A DNA stretch of 57,284 bases from an uncultured Prevotellaceae bacterium (GTDB lineage Bacteria; Bacteroidota; Bacteroidia; Bacteroidales; Bacteroidaceae), in assembly GCA_900314985.1 (NCBI GenBank), contig OMXL01000028.1, forward strand, positions 1 through 57,284, in the 5' to 3' direction. Positions 7,914 through 17,394 of the stretch are shown here, in pieces. The notes under the pieces were generated by a model, which worked only from the letters and a program-made list of their open reading frames with translations, did no database searches and had not been told where the DNA came from. The position numbers were made by a program, and so were the translations under genes. Within the stretch, counting starts at the first letter, position 1, and each line of letters begins with the position of its first letter.

Positions 7914-9329
7914 ATGCAAAGACAAGTCAACTGTAAACTACTTAAACGCATTCTTGGCATTTTGGTCCTTCTTTTATCTGGCCTACAATATGTTTGGGGT
8001 CAGACACCTGATACGTTGCATTATAAGCAATTGCCTGATTATCCATTTGTCTTTGTGTCAGATTCTTTCGTTATTTCGCCACCTGTTATTTCAGACTCGC
8101 TGTTTGATGTTATTGCCAGAGGTCTTAGATTTGAGGTGAACCGTACTGAGATAAAGAAGGATGATCCTTTTATCGCCCTGTATAACGACAGTCTGGTGCC
8201 TTGGATTAAGAAGAACAATCTGGTGCTGCGTGAGGTGTTTGTTAAAGGTGCTGCTTCTCCTGAAGGCCCTTATGATAACAATGTACGTTTGAGTCGTGAG
8301 CGTACAAGACGTTTGATAGAATTCCTGAGCAGCAATATGGATAACGCTATTGCCAATCATCCTGTCAATGCCAAGTGCGTAACGGAGGACTACGCCTATC
8401 TGGTGAAACTGATGGAAATGGCTGGCGATGCAGAATATAAGCAGGTGAAGAACATCTGGGAGAGTTGCAACAATGACGAACGTCTGTGCAAGCAGAAGCT
8501 GATGGCCCTGAATGGTGGACGTACTTGGAACAGACTGCTGAAGAAATACTTCCCCACACTGCGTCAGAGTCGCGTGGTATTGTGGTTTGCAGTGAATCCT
8601 CGTCACATGCCCATTCCTTCCTACCAGATAGCGGTAGCACCCACCATGCCGGAATACCCCGCGCTGCCAGGCAAAATCCACGTTGATTTACCTGAGCCAG
8701 AGATGAAGAAGGAGTATTCGCGTCGTCACTTGATTGCGGTGAGAACCAATCTCCTACACGACTTCCTCTACGTGCCACAGTTCGGCTTTGCTCCTGGCGG
8801 CAATATCCAGTTAGAATATTATCCGCTCTCAGGCCATTATACCTTTAATGCAGGTTTTACGTTCCACAACCATCGTCATTGGGATAGTCATAAGTTCTTT
8901 CAGATGCGTGATGCACAGTTGGAGGTTCGTCGCTATTTCAAGGGCGAGGGTGCTTTCTTAGGAACCTATCTGGGCGTCTATGCCGAAGGTATGAAGTACG
9001 GTATTGGCTTCAGTGCCACAAAAGGGTGGGAAGGAGAAGGTGGAGGAGCCGGTGTGACTCTTGGTCATACCTGCAAACTGAACAAGAAAGGCAGTCTGCG
9101 TCTGGAATTCAGTGTCAGCATGGGCGCGTATGTTTCGCTTTACGACCCTTATGTTTGGGGCAATCCCATCAATGGACTTATTGACGGACTCTACTACTAC
9201 GATTATCATGGCAGCACCAATAAGTTCAAGGAGCGCAATCACCGTTTTACATGGTTGGGACCCACCAACGCTGGCATACATCTCACCTATGATATCATCT
9301 ACAGAAAGAAGAAGGAGGTCAAGAAATGA
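7914..9329 (+). CDS. DUF3575-type outer-membrane protein of the fimbrial locus
   Basis: 471 aa. The signal sequence (about 1-30, ending VWGQ) has no lipobox. The N-terminal half has an OmpA-like alpha/beta segment (RFEVNRTEIKKDDP, VFVKGAASPEGPYDNNVRLS, RTRRLIEFL), as in proteins with an OmpA-like periplasmic fold. From about residue 270 the DUF3575 pattern begins (IAVRTNLLHDFLYVPQFGF, NIQLEYYPL), with alternating aromatic strands typical of a short beta-barrel, ending TYDIIYRKKKE. DUF3575 genes commonly stand at the head of Bacteroidales fimbrillin operons, and here the gene is first of thirteen. It may help export or anchor the pili; this is inference. Confidence 0.8.
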   Translation: MQRQVNCKLLKRILGILVLLLSGLQYVWGQTPDTLHYKQLPDYPFVFVSDSFVISPPVISDSLFDVIARGLRFEVNRTEIKKDDPFIALYNDSLVPWIKKNNLVLREVFVKGAASPEGPYDNNVRLSRERTRRLIEFLSSNMDNAIANHPVNAKCVTEDYAYLVKLMEMAGDAEYKQVKNIWESCNNDERLCKQKLMALNGGRTWNRLLKKYFPTLRQSRVVLWFAVNPRHMPIPSYQIAVAPTMPEYPALPGKIHVDLPEPEMKKEYSRRHLIAVRTNLLHDFLYVPQFGFAPGGNIQLEYYPLSGHYTFNAGFTFHNHRHWDSHKFFQMRDAQLEVRRYFKGEGAFLGTYLGVYAEGMKYGIGFSATKGWEGEGGGAGVTLGHTCKLNKKGSLRLEFSVSMGAYVSLYDPYVWGNPINGLIDGLYYYDYHGSTNKFKERNHRFTWLGPTNAGIHLTYDIIYRKKKEVKK

Positions 9330-10498
9330 AGCGCATACACCTTATTATATTATATGTCACAGCTGTCATGTACTGCGTGGTCTCATGTATTGAGCCTCCT
9401 CTGAATCTGCCAGGACAGGAGTTGGAGATGAAGATACCACAGGTGGAAACACAATTGGAAGTGGTTTGGGATCACGAGATCAATCTGGAGCAGGAGTGGT
9501 ATTATGGTTGGGATAGCCAGGACGAGTCTATATGGGGAACGTTAGGTTATCCTACTCCGGCACGCTATGAGGTGCGTCGTTATTATAAAGGAGAAAGCAC
9601 ATCGGATGAACACAAGACCGTGGATGGTTTCTCTACCAAACAGACCAAGTTCAGACGCTATTTCCAGTTCGGATATTATGACATCCTGATTTTTAACGAC
9701 ATTGACTCTGAAGACGGTACGCAGGTGTTGGTGATGGAAGAGTCGCTTGACTCCGTCATTGCAACGACAACTGGTGTACGTGGTATTTCACGAAGCATTC
9801 TGGACAAGGCTTACGCAAGCCAAGACGACTCGAACACGGCCATTGGTCTGCTCAACCAGCCAGAGATAGTCTATGAGGCCTATCCGCAGAATATCTTCAT
9901 CTCGCACAATCTGAGCGATTATGAGTACGACCCCATAGAGGATATCTATATCAAGCATATCGAGGCGAAGCTTCGTCCATTGGTATATATCTATCTTGTA
10001 CAGTTCATTCTGTATAATAATGAAGATGGAAAGATAGTCGGTGTTAATGGCAATGCGGCCCTCTCGTCGATGGCCAGTAGCACCAACCTCTTTACTGGTC
10101 ACACGAGCTATAAGCCTGCTTTCGTGTACTTCAATACACGCATGAAGAAGAATATTATGGTGAAGGGACGCAAGAGTGATGTCATTGGTGGAAAGTTGAA
10201 TACCTTTGGCCTCTGCGACAACGAGCCGTTCACACGCTCTGGAGCCACTTATGTAGGCTCTCGTTCAAATCTGAGAAACATCCTGTATTACGATCTGATA
10301 TGGAACAACGGACAGACGAAAACCTATGAGTTTGATGTGACTGACCAATGTCTGTCACAAGCCCATGGCGGTATCCTCACCGTATGGATTGACTGTTCCA
10401 CACTGACGCCTCCAGACCCTGCCGAGACTGGCACAGGAAGTCTGTTTATACCCACCGTAGAGGATTACGATGAGGTGCTTTGGGAAGTAGAAATCTAA
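9326..10498 (+). CDS. DUF5119-like lipoprotein of the fimbrial locus
   Basis: 390 aa, overlapping the DUF3575 gene by 4 nt (ATGA), so translationally coupled. Signal peptide with lipobox VVSC (Cys21), followed by IEPPLNLPGQ. The mature part has beta-rich character with many Tyr/Trp: EVVWDHEINLEQEW, RYFQFGYYDILIFNDID, YEAYPQNIFISHNLSDYEYD and LRPLVYIYLVQFILYN. The CIEPPL-x-LPG start and the position next to DUF3575 and fimbrillins fit the DUF5119 family as I remember it. Such proteins accompany FimB/Mfa2-type anchors, and this one may hold the pilus base. It lacks the Thr/Ser-Arg-Ala/Ser site of the eleven genes after it, which supports a role other than a pilin subunit. Confidence 0.65.
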   Translation: MKRIHLIILYVTAVMYCVVSCIEPPLNLPGQELEMKIPQVETQLEVVWDHEINLEQEWYYGWDSQDESIWGTLGYPTPARYEVRRYYKGESTSDEHKTVDGFSTKQTKFRRYFQFGYYDILIFNDIDSEDGTQVLVMEESLDSVIATTTGVRGISRSILDKAYASQDDSNTAIGLLNQPEIVYEAYPQNIFISHNLSDYEYDPIEDIYIKHIEAKLRPLVYIYLVQFILYNNEDGKIVGVNGNAALSSMASSTNLFTGHTSYKPAFVYFNTRMKKNIMVKGRKSDVIGGKLNTFGLCDNEPFTRSGATYVGSRSNLRNILYYDLIWNNGQTKTYEFDVTDQCLSQAHGGILTVWIDCSTLTPPDPAETGTGSLFIPTVEDYDEVLWEVEI

Positions 10499-10536
10499 CA
10501 ATGCATAATATATTAATTTTAAAATACTTGGAACAA

Positions 10537-11886
10537 ATGAAAAAAGCTTTTCTTTTTGCAGCAGCCACCATCGCGCTGGCCAGCTGTAGCAGCGATGAGT
10601 TAGTCAACAAATCAGCTGCAGACACAGACGCTTCCATTGCATTCGGCGTGGAGGCAAAGAACCTCTCACGTAGTCAGAATTTTGAGACGCTTGAGCGTTA
10701 CAACTTCGGTGTTTGGGCCTACAAGGTGAAAGGTTCTGAAAGCCAGCAGGTGATGAACAACTACTTGGTAGGTTACTCTGATGGCAATGGTAAGGGTTAT
10801 GCTCTGAACGGTGCCTCAACATGGAATGCAAGTGCCGGTGATGTTTACGACCACCAGTCTCCTTGGTTCTATGAGAAACTCGGTAAAGCAGAATATAAGA
10901 ATACAGATTCTTCTAAGGGCTATCTCGCTACTCAGACTGAGTACATGTCAGCCAACGATTACCAGTATCTCCGTTACTGGGACTTGGCCTATACCAACAC
11001 CAACTTCTATGCTTATGCTCCTTACAAGGCCAGTGGCGTAAGCTATGCCGATGGTAAGATAACCGTAGAGAACGGTGCTCAGACAGCAGGCTACAGTGAC
11101 AACAGCAAGACTGAATTCCTTTATGCAGGTGCCACAGCAACCAATGCAAATAAGCAGGACGTAATCCTTCATTTCCATCACCTTGGCGCAAAGGTAAACC
11201 TGCAATTCTATGAGGATATTCCTGGTTATAAAGTAGAGATTATCGACGTAACGACTTCTGGAACTGGTATTCAGGCTACTCCTGCCACTAAGAGCGGTAC
11301 CACCTATACAAAGGCTGATTACTATACCACTTGTGGCGCTACGATTACCTACGACGGAAACATGGAGCCTACTGCTGCTGTAAGCCATGTTGACGATGCA
11401 GCTAACTATACTCAGGAGAATTTGAAGTTCGACGTTCCTACTACAAATCTGACAACATACACTGCTAAAGTGACAGGCACCAAATACAATGTTATCCCTG
11501 AGAAGGTTGCTACCGGAACTCAAAAATATGCCGCATCACCTAAAACATACTATCCTGTAGCCCAGCCCACAACCAGTGAGGTTGGTTTCACCTTCCACGT
11601 ATCTTACAAGATTATTGCTGAGGATAACGGTGAGGAGATTACTGTTCATGATGCTCGTGTATATGTTCCTGCTAAGAGTGGCAATGAATTCATCGCTGCT
11701 TGGCAGCCTAACACCGCATATACTTACACCTTTAAGATTACGACGAACTCAACTGGTTCTACCGCCACGACAACTCCTGACATCACAGATCCTACTGTTC
11801 CAACGGATAAAGCTCTTTATCCTATCGTATTCGATGGTGCTACTGTTGAGGATTATGCCACCAAAAACAATGAAAGCGATTTCTAA
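10537..11886 (+). CDS. Fimbrillin family lipoprotein 1 (single domain)
   Basis: 449 aa. I start at ATG 10537 (MKKAFLFAAATIALASC), because the in-frame upstream extension to 10480 overlaps the previous gene and spoils the signal peptide. Lipobox LASC, Cys17. LSRS places a Ser-Arg-Ser at Arg45, 28 residues after the Cys. The body has the Mfa-like pattern: YNFGVWAYK, RYWDLAYTNTNFYAYAP, HFHHLGAKVNLQFY, GFTFHVSYKII and AYTYTFKITTN. HFHHLGAKV is the strand found in type V pilins. The C-terminal tail runs past the last pilin strand (DITDPTVPTDKALYPIVFDG). As the first and best-conserved-looking subunit it is the candidate major stalk pilin. Confidence 0.78.
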   Translation: MKKAFLFAAATIALASCSSDELVNKSAADTDASIAFGVEAKNLSRSQNFETLERYNFGVWAYKVKGSESQQVMNNYLVGYSDGNGKGYALNGASTWNASAGDVYDHQSPWFYEKLGKAEYKNTDSSKGYLATQTEYMSANDYQYLRYWDLAYTNTNFYAYAPYKASGVSYADGKITVENGAQTAGYSDNSKTEFLYAGATATNANKQDVILHFHHLGAKVNLQFYEDIPGYKVEIIDVTTSGTGIQATPATKSGTTYTKADYYTTCGATITYDGNMEPTAAVSHVDDAANYTQENLKFDVPTTNLTTYTAKVTGTKYNVIPEKVATGTQKYAASPKTYYPVAQPTTSEVGFTFHVSYKIIAEDNGEEITVHDARVYVPAKSGNEFIAAWQPNTAYTYTFKITTNSTGSTATTTPDITDPTVPTDKALYPIVFDGATVEDYATKNNESDF

Positions 11887-13150
11887 AAACTATATCCATG
11901 CCTTCATGTGGACTGGCGCCCTTTTGTTGTGTGCCAGTCTCATGGCATGTTCTTCTGACTCAACCATTTGGGAAGAGGACAGCTATGAAGGTGTGCCCAT
12001 GCAGTTTAGTCAGGCAGCAATCAGTAATCCTGTCAGTCGTTCTTCATCAACCAATTATCTTACCCAAGGGTTTCTCGTCAGCTGCTGGAAAGGCTACAAT
12101 ACCGATAAGCAGTTCATTACGATGGACAAGTACGAGGTGAAATACCAGTCTATTCCCTGGGATAATCTGTCGAAATGGGATTATGTCGGTTCTACCTCTG
12201 AGGGTTACTATCAGTCACAGATAGAACGCTATTGGGACATCTCTGCATTCCCTTACCGTTTCTATGCCATTACACCCTGTCCATCAGCAGCAGACATAGC
12301 CAACTTCACCTTGTCGGATGAACGGCTTGTTATACCAACATCAGTAGCTTTTGCCTATCAGACTTGCACCAACGGTGTGCTGACAGCAGGTGCAGAACCA
12401 TACATGCCTGCAGAAGTGGAATGTATTGATGGCTCTAATGTGAACGACTTCGATTTGCTGACTGGCAACACCATCCAGAAAGACCGTACGATGAACGGTG
12501 CCACCACAGACTATGAGCGTTATGTGGCATTGCCTTTCCATCACTTCACGTCGAAGGTGCGTTTTGCCGTTTATAACAATTACAGAAAGGAGACTCCCAA
12601 CAACTTCTATCTGAATAATGTGAAGGTAAGAGTTGTATCAGACAACTTCGTCACTGGAGGCAACGGCTATGAGGCGAATCTGAAAATCAGTGATATGCTG
12701 AATGGCACATTCACTGAAACGACAAAGGCTGCTACTGAAGAGCAAAAGATACTGCTTCAAACCGATGATAGCAAGCAGGGCAATCTGAATACGGCTATTG
12801 ACCGTGAGCATGTTTACTTCTGTGAATGTCCGAATGGCATGCTACAGATTCCGCAGCATGGCGTCAGGATGACGGTCTCGTTTGATGTCTGCGGTTTGGA
12901 TTACGAAAACGATTTTACCAGTCCTGATGGTAGCATCGTGTATGACAAAGCCACTAAGACCATTCACTATATTGACATCCCCATCAAAGATACCAAGACC
13001 AATATGGAATACTTCCATTGGGAGTCAAATAACATATATACTTATGTCATCAAGATAACAGAGTTCTATCCGTTGAGCATCGACTTCAGCGCAGAACTGA
13101 CCCCTTGGACTGATGTTTATGGTAACATCGAGACGAATCTCGAAAAATAA
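11870..13150 (+). CDS. Fimbrillin family lipoprotein 2
   Basis: 426 aa. ATG 11870 (MKAISKNY) overlaps the end of the previous gene by 17 nt; longer in-frame extensions are shadows. The signal peptide ends LMAC (Cys27). Ser-Arg-Ser is at Arg57. The protein shows the pilin strands YVALPFHHFTSKVRFAVYN and ESNNIYTYVIKITE, and closes with FSAELTPWTDVYGN, the usual closing tryptophan strand. The mature N-terminus is Trp/Glu/Asp-rich. It lies between two other pilins and is probably a pilus component. Nothing distinguishes a stalk from an accessory role. Confidence 0.75.
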   Translation: MKAISKNYIHAFMWTGALLLCASLMACSSDSTIWEEDSYEGVPMQFSQAAISNPVSRSSSTNYLTQGFLVSCWKGYNTDKQFITMDKYEVKYQSIPWDNLSKWDYVGSTSEGYYQSQIERYWDISAFPYRFYAITPCPSAADIANFTLSDERLVIPTSVAFAYQTCTNGVLTAGAEPYMPAEVECIDGSNVNDFDLLTGNTIQKDRTMNGATTDYERYVALPFHHFTSKVRFAVYNNYRKETPNNFYLNNVKVRVVSDNFVTGGNGYEANLKISDMLNGTFTETTKAATEEQKILLQTDDSKQGNLNTAIDREHVYFCECPNGMLQIPQHGVRMTVSFDVCGLDYENDFTSPDGSIVYDKATKTIHYIDIPIKDTKTNMEYFHWESNNIYTYVIKITEFYPLSIDFSAELTPWTDVYGNIETNLEK

Positions 13151-13181
13151 CACACGCATAGTAAAAATACAATCATCAACA

Positions 13182-15332
13182 ATGAACAAATTATACTATT
13201 CGCTGATTGTTACAACTGCACTGCTAACAACAGCATGTACAAATGACTTGGAGAATGACACTAATGCAGTGGTCTCTGGCGACAAGGAGGCTATTGCATT
13301 CGTTGGTCAGAACAATACAACGACCCGTGCAGGATTTGCAGCTCGAACTGAGATTGTCATGCACATTCGCAGTACGAAGGATGCTAACAACATTCGTGAA
13401 ACTCGTACACAGGCTTATGCTAAAATAGATGAAACACTCAGTGAAACTTCCTCTTCTGCTATAGAATCTCCTGATGACGAGTCTGTACGCTATTGGGATG
13501 ATGCATACGGTCGCGATGCAAAACTCTCTGTATTTGCAGTTGCTATTCCTGGTAAAACTGCTGTGACAAATAATGAAAAATATCTATCTGCTCTGTTGGG
13601 TGGTTCAACCTCATGGAGCGATGGAACTATGTCTGAAGAGATTACCTGGACTGTTTCTCCCAAGCAGACCACAGACTTAATTGCTGACGAGGACCTTGCA
13701 TTCAGTAATAATATTAGTGAGAAAGGTGAAGGTGGCGTTTTCTCTTCAAATCATCCTACGGAAAAGGATGGCTATTTGAAGTTCCGTTTGACCGACGAGA
13801 ACCAAGCTGACGGTCCTGGTAAGTTCGACCAGGGTAATCTGAAGTTCACTCACGCACTGAGCCGTATTACCGTGAATCTGGTTAAGGGTACTGGCTATGG
13901 CAATAGTCCATTCAAGTTTGAGGACGGTACCAATGTTAAGATTCTCGGTGTTCCCACAACAGGTACGCTCAACATTGAAACGGGTAAATGGAATTCATCT
14001 GATGCTGCTGGTATCACAACGATGGCACCCACAACTAACGATTCTGGTGCCGACTACATGCTTGTTGCTCAGATATTGCCAGGCTATACCATGACAGATG
14101 GTGACAATACCAATGTACTGGAGTTCATTATCGATGACAACAAGTACTTCATCACACAGGATATGATGCTCGATGCTCTTAACGCAGGACAAAACACAAC
14201 GGAAACTTCTCTTACTATGGAGAAGGGTAAAAACTATGTGTTTAAGATCACTGTTGGTAAGAGTAAGATTATCAATGTAACAGCTACACTGGAACCATGG
14301 GTTAACGTGACTGCAAAAGATCAGACCATGGACAACTCACACATCACACTCGACTTGTTCACAAACACAGGCGGTACAGCAAGTACCAACTTCGACCTGT
14401 ATCGTCTGAACGACAAATCTGTAACGATTAGCACTGACGCAAGTACAGCAACCAACTGGGGTGGAAACTATACTGATAAAGCGACACTTACCCAAAACGG
14501 CACTAACTGGGTTACGGATTGGTTCTTCGAGGACAACAAGTCATTCTATCACTTCCGTACAGTTGATAAAGATAGAAAGATTAAGGGTACAACGGATACA
14601 GATAATAGTGTAGACGACTATTTTGAGATAACTTCTGGTGCTCAGAGCAGTCACGATTACCACTGGGGTGCTCCTTTCAAGGGCTCAACAACCAGTCCTA
14701 TCGTTTACAGCACATCAGATGGTTATACTGCAAACCTCAGTCCTGCCATCGGTGCTACAGGAGACATCATCAATCTGACAGAGTTGCACATGATGAGTAA
14801 CATCAATGTGGTGCTGCGCACAACCAAGACTTCTGACGCTGTGGCTCTTGAGAAAGCTACAGACCAGTGTGAGGTTTCTCTGACCTACTTCTATGCAGAT
14901 GGTACGGTAAACATGGGTAATGGTCTGGTTAAAACAACTGGAAGTCTTGCAACCAGCGCACTCTTCACACAGCCTGCAGCAGGAACTTCTGCAGATGGTA
15001 CTGATTATATTAAGACTAATGCATTCACCTTTGCCGTTGTTCCTCAGGCATTGAAGCGCTCATCAGGAGATCATCTATATGTTGGTATCACTATCAAGAC
15101 ACCTGACAACAACCAGTATTATGTGGTAGAGAAACTGGCTGATATTGTTGCCACAGCAAATGGCAGCAGCCAGAACCAGACAGAAAATGGAAAGATTAGC
15201 TTCTGGTATCCTAACCACACCTATACTTATACCTTCACCCTGACAAAGGCTGGCATTAAGAATGTGACCTGCACCGTTCAGGACTGGGTTAACGTAACTG
15301 CTGACAATCAGAACATTTCACTGGAAGATTAA
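13182..15332 (+). CDS. Fimbrillin family lipoprotein 3 (two tandem pilin modules)
   Basis: 716 aa; ATG 13182 chosen because MNKLYYSLIVTTALLTTAC is a clean SPII signal (Cys19). Thr-Thr-Arg-Ala is at Arg49. Two full Mfa-like modules follow. The first contains FTHALSRITVNLVKG and ends EPWVNVTAKDQTMD (Trp near 373). The second has LHMMSNINVVLRTT, FAVVPQAL and ends VQDWVNVTADNQNISLED (Trp near 701). The closing strands of both halves are nearly identical, which points to an internal duplication. Double-module pilins may span two subunit positions. The 5' leader is 31 nt from the previous stop. Confidence 0.75.
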   Translation: MNKLYYSLIVTTALLTTACTNDLENDTNAVVSGDKEAIAFVGQNNTTTRAGFAARTEIVMHIRSTKDANNIRETRTQAYAKIDETLSETSSSAIESPDDESVRYWDDAYGRDAKLSVFAVAIPGKTAVTNNEKYLSALLGGSTSWSDGTMSEEITWTVSPKQTTDLIADEDLAFSNNISEKGEGGVFSSNHPTEKDGYLKFRLTDENQADGPGKFDQGNLKFTHALSRITVNLVKGTGYGNSPFKFEDGTNVKILGVPTTGTLNIETGKWNSSDAAGITTMAPTTNDSGADYMLVAQILPGYTMTDGDNTNVLEFIIDDNKYFITQDMMLDALNAGQNTTETSLTMEKGKNYVFKITVGKSKIINVTATLEPWVNVTAKDQTMDNSHITLDLFTNTGGTASTNFDLYRLNDKSVTISTDASTATNWGGNYTDKATLTQNGTNWVTDWFFEDNKSFYHFRTVDKDRKIKGTTDTDNSVDDYFEITSGAQSSHDYHWGAPFKGSTTSPIVYSTSDGYTANLSPAIGATGDIINLTELHMMSNINVVLRTTKTSDAVALEKATDQCEVSLTYFYADGTVNMGNGLVKTTGSLATSALFTQPAAGTSADGTDYIKTNAFTFAVVPQALKRSSGDHLYVGITIKTPDNNQYYVVEKLADIVATANGSSQNQTENGKISFWYPNHTYTYTFTLTKAGIKNVTCTVQDWVNVTADNQNISLED

Positions 15333-15341
15333 TTCTCTGTC

Positions 15342-17384
15342 ATGACAGGAAAGAATATCATAAAAACGCTCATCGCCTCATTTGTGCTGGGACTCTGTTC
15401 CTGCACCAATGAGGATATGGGTGATTCTTTCGACAGAACGGCTGATGGTGCTATAGACTTCACCATAGGAGTGGAAAGTTCGCCACTGAGAAGGGCTGTG
15501 ACTCGTGCAGGAGAGACGCCCACATACTATGCCATGAAGGCTGGCACGCAGGTGCGTCTGAAGGTGGATGGCACATGGACAGGAAAAGAGCCTGAAGCCA
15601 TCAGTCAGAAGACTACCTGCACAACTGAGGCTTCAACCACCAGCATCAACGCCCTTTCATTCACAGATAGCGAGATGCTTTATTGGGATGATTATGGTAC
15701 TGGCGACCCTGCCAATGCCACAAATACTGCCAATGGCGTGAATGTATTAGGCGTCGCTGTCGACGGTATGGCTGAGGCTCCTGCTATTACGACTGAAGCA
15801 GAGTGGGAGAGTCTGTCTTGGCCTGTCATCACCGATGGCAAGAATGTACTGAATGGCGACATCATCGTTTCAAACAACCTGACGAACTATACGTTTGCCA
15901 ATAGAAACAATGACGAAGCCAAGAAGATGGTGTTTGTACACCCCTTGAGCAAGATAACCTTCAACCTCAAGGCTGGTGCTGGTTTCACCAAAGGAACAGT
16001 TGGTGCCACCACCAATAAGTTTGAGAAAGACCCAACGCTTTGGCTTTCTAACTCAACAACATTGGAGGGCGTTGGGAAAACAAGTAATGACTATGCCCTT
16101 ACGACTGGTGCCGTAAGCATCAAAAATGCAAGTGCTGAGAGTGACGGAAATAAGGCAAAGCTTATCGCAGGTACTACCAGCACTACAGATGCTGATATCA
16201 CCGTCATCAAGCAAGCCATTGTCTATCCTGGTACACAACTGGGTGTTGACGATAATACTGTGATTGCCGTGCTGAATGCAGACGACAACATCTACTATAT
16301 CAAGGCAAAGGAGATGCATGATGCTATCACGGCGGCAGGTGGTCATACGGACTTTAAGACGTTGGCCGGCTATAACTACATTATTAATATTACGGTCAAC
16401 AAGACTGGTCTCGTGCTTACTGCCACTGTCACCAACTGGGTGGATGTCAACTCCGAAGAGGTACATCCTGTCATCAATGTCGATGCGACGATAGGAAATG
16501 GTGATACAGCGCCTACCAAGGAAAACGTCTTTGCGTTCTATCGTAGTGAGAATATCGAGAAAGAGTATGTGAAAGCAGCCTCTCCAACTGCGAAGACTGA
16601 TGGTTCTATAGACTGGACTAATACTACCACACTCTACTGGACCAGTCACTACCAGCACTATCACTTCCGTGGTATCTATCCTGAAAAGACTACTGTAACC
16701 ACAGATGACAAGGGACGTCAGTGTGTGGCTGTGTCGAATGGCGATTACGATGCCAGCACATTCCCCAGCAACTTCGTGATGGGTATGCCAGAGATTGCTG
16801 CTGGAACGATGTGTGGCAACCCTGACCACGAGCAAGTGGACATGAGTATCTATGGTATCTGTGCCCGTGAGGCTGCCATCAATCTGAACTTCCGCTATAT
16901 GATGAGTCAGGTGGAGGTCGTTTTGAGTACAAGTGCCGAAGGAACTCACAACCATGTAGATCTCAGTAATGTTGTGGTAGAACTGGTGAATGTTTACGAT
17001 AGTGGTAATATCCTTTTGAAGGATCGCTCAGCTGTGGTGACTGGCGACGCTGGTAACTTCACACTCCCTCAAGTGAGCACCGTTGACCACAAATATCTGG
17101 GTGTTATCGTTCCACAAGCATTGACCTACACTACGGCTGGTGCTGCAACGAATGTGCGCATCAAGATTACGGTGACAAACAGTGACTCTACGAAGGATAT
17201 CTATTATGCCGATGTGAATCCCATATTGAAGAAAGGTACGACCGAATTGATTGCACCCAATGGCAAATGGGAATCTGGTACGCACTATGTCTATAACCTG
17301 AAAGTTACCAAGACGGAGATTAAGGCTACGGCCTCACTCACCGACTGGGCTACGGTAGAGGCAGATGACGAGGTGTGGTTCTAA
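15342..17384 (+). CDS. Fimbrillin family lipoprotein 4 (two tandem pilin modules)
   Basis: 680 aa, starting 9 nt after the previous stop. Signal peptide with lipobox LCSC (Cys21). Val-Thr-Arg-Ala is at Arg55. First module: FVHPLSKITFNLKAGAGF, IVYPGTQLGV, closing VTNWVDVNSEEV near residue 365. Second module: LNFRYMMSQVEVVLST, YLGVIVPQAL, closing LTDWATVEADDEVWF at the very end. A HPLSKITFNL-type strand followed by a P-G or P-Q-A loop is shared with the other operon members and is the fimbrillin hallmark used here. Likely an accessory or stalk pilin; exact role unknown. Confidence 0.75.
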   Translation: MTGKNIIKTLIASFVLGLCSCTNEDMGDSFDRTADGAIDFTIGVESSPLRRAVTRAGETPTYYAMKAGTQVRLKVDGTWTGKEPEAISQKTTCTTEASTTSINALSFTDSEMLYWDDYGTGDPANATNTANGVNVLGVAVDGMAEAPAITTEAEWESLSWPVITDGKNVLNGDIIVSNNLTNYTFANRNNDEAKKMVFVHPLSKITFNLKAGAGFTKGTVGATTNKFEKDPTLWLSNSTTLEGVGKTSNDYALTTGAVSIKNASAESDGNKAKLIAGTTSTTDADITVIKQAIVYPGTQLGVDDNTVIAVLNADDNIYYIKAKEMHDAITAAGGHTDFKTLAGYNYIINITVNKTGLVLTATVTNWVDVNSEEVHPVINVDATIGNGDTAPTKENVFAFYRSENIEKEYVKAASPTAKTDGSIDWTNTTTLYWTSHYQHYHFRGIYPEKTTVTTDDKGRQCVAVSNGDYDASTFPSNFVMGMPEIAAGTMCGNPDHEQVDMSIYGICAREAAINLNFRYMMSQVEVVLSTSAEGTHNHVDLSNVVVELVNVYDSGNILLKDRSAVVTGDAGNFTLPQVSTVDHKYLGVIVPQALTYTTAGAATNVRIKITVTNSDSTKDIYYADVNPILKKGTTELIAPNGKWESGTHYVYNLKVTKTEIKATASLTDWATVEADDEVWF

Positions 17385-17394
17385 AGATAAGAAG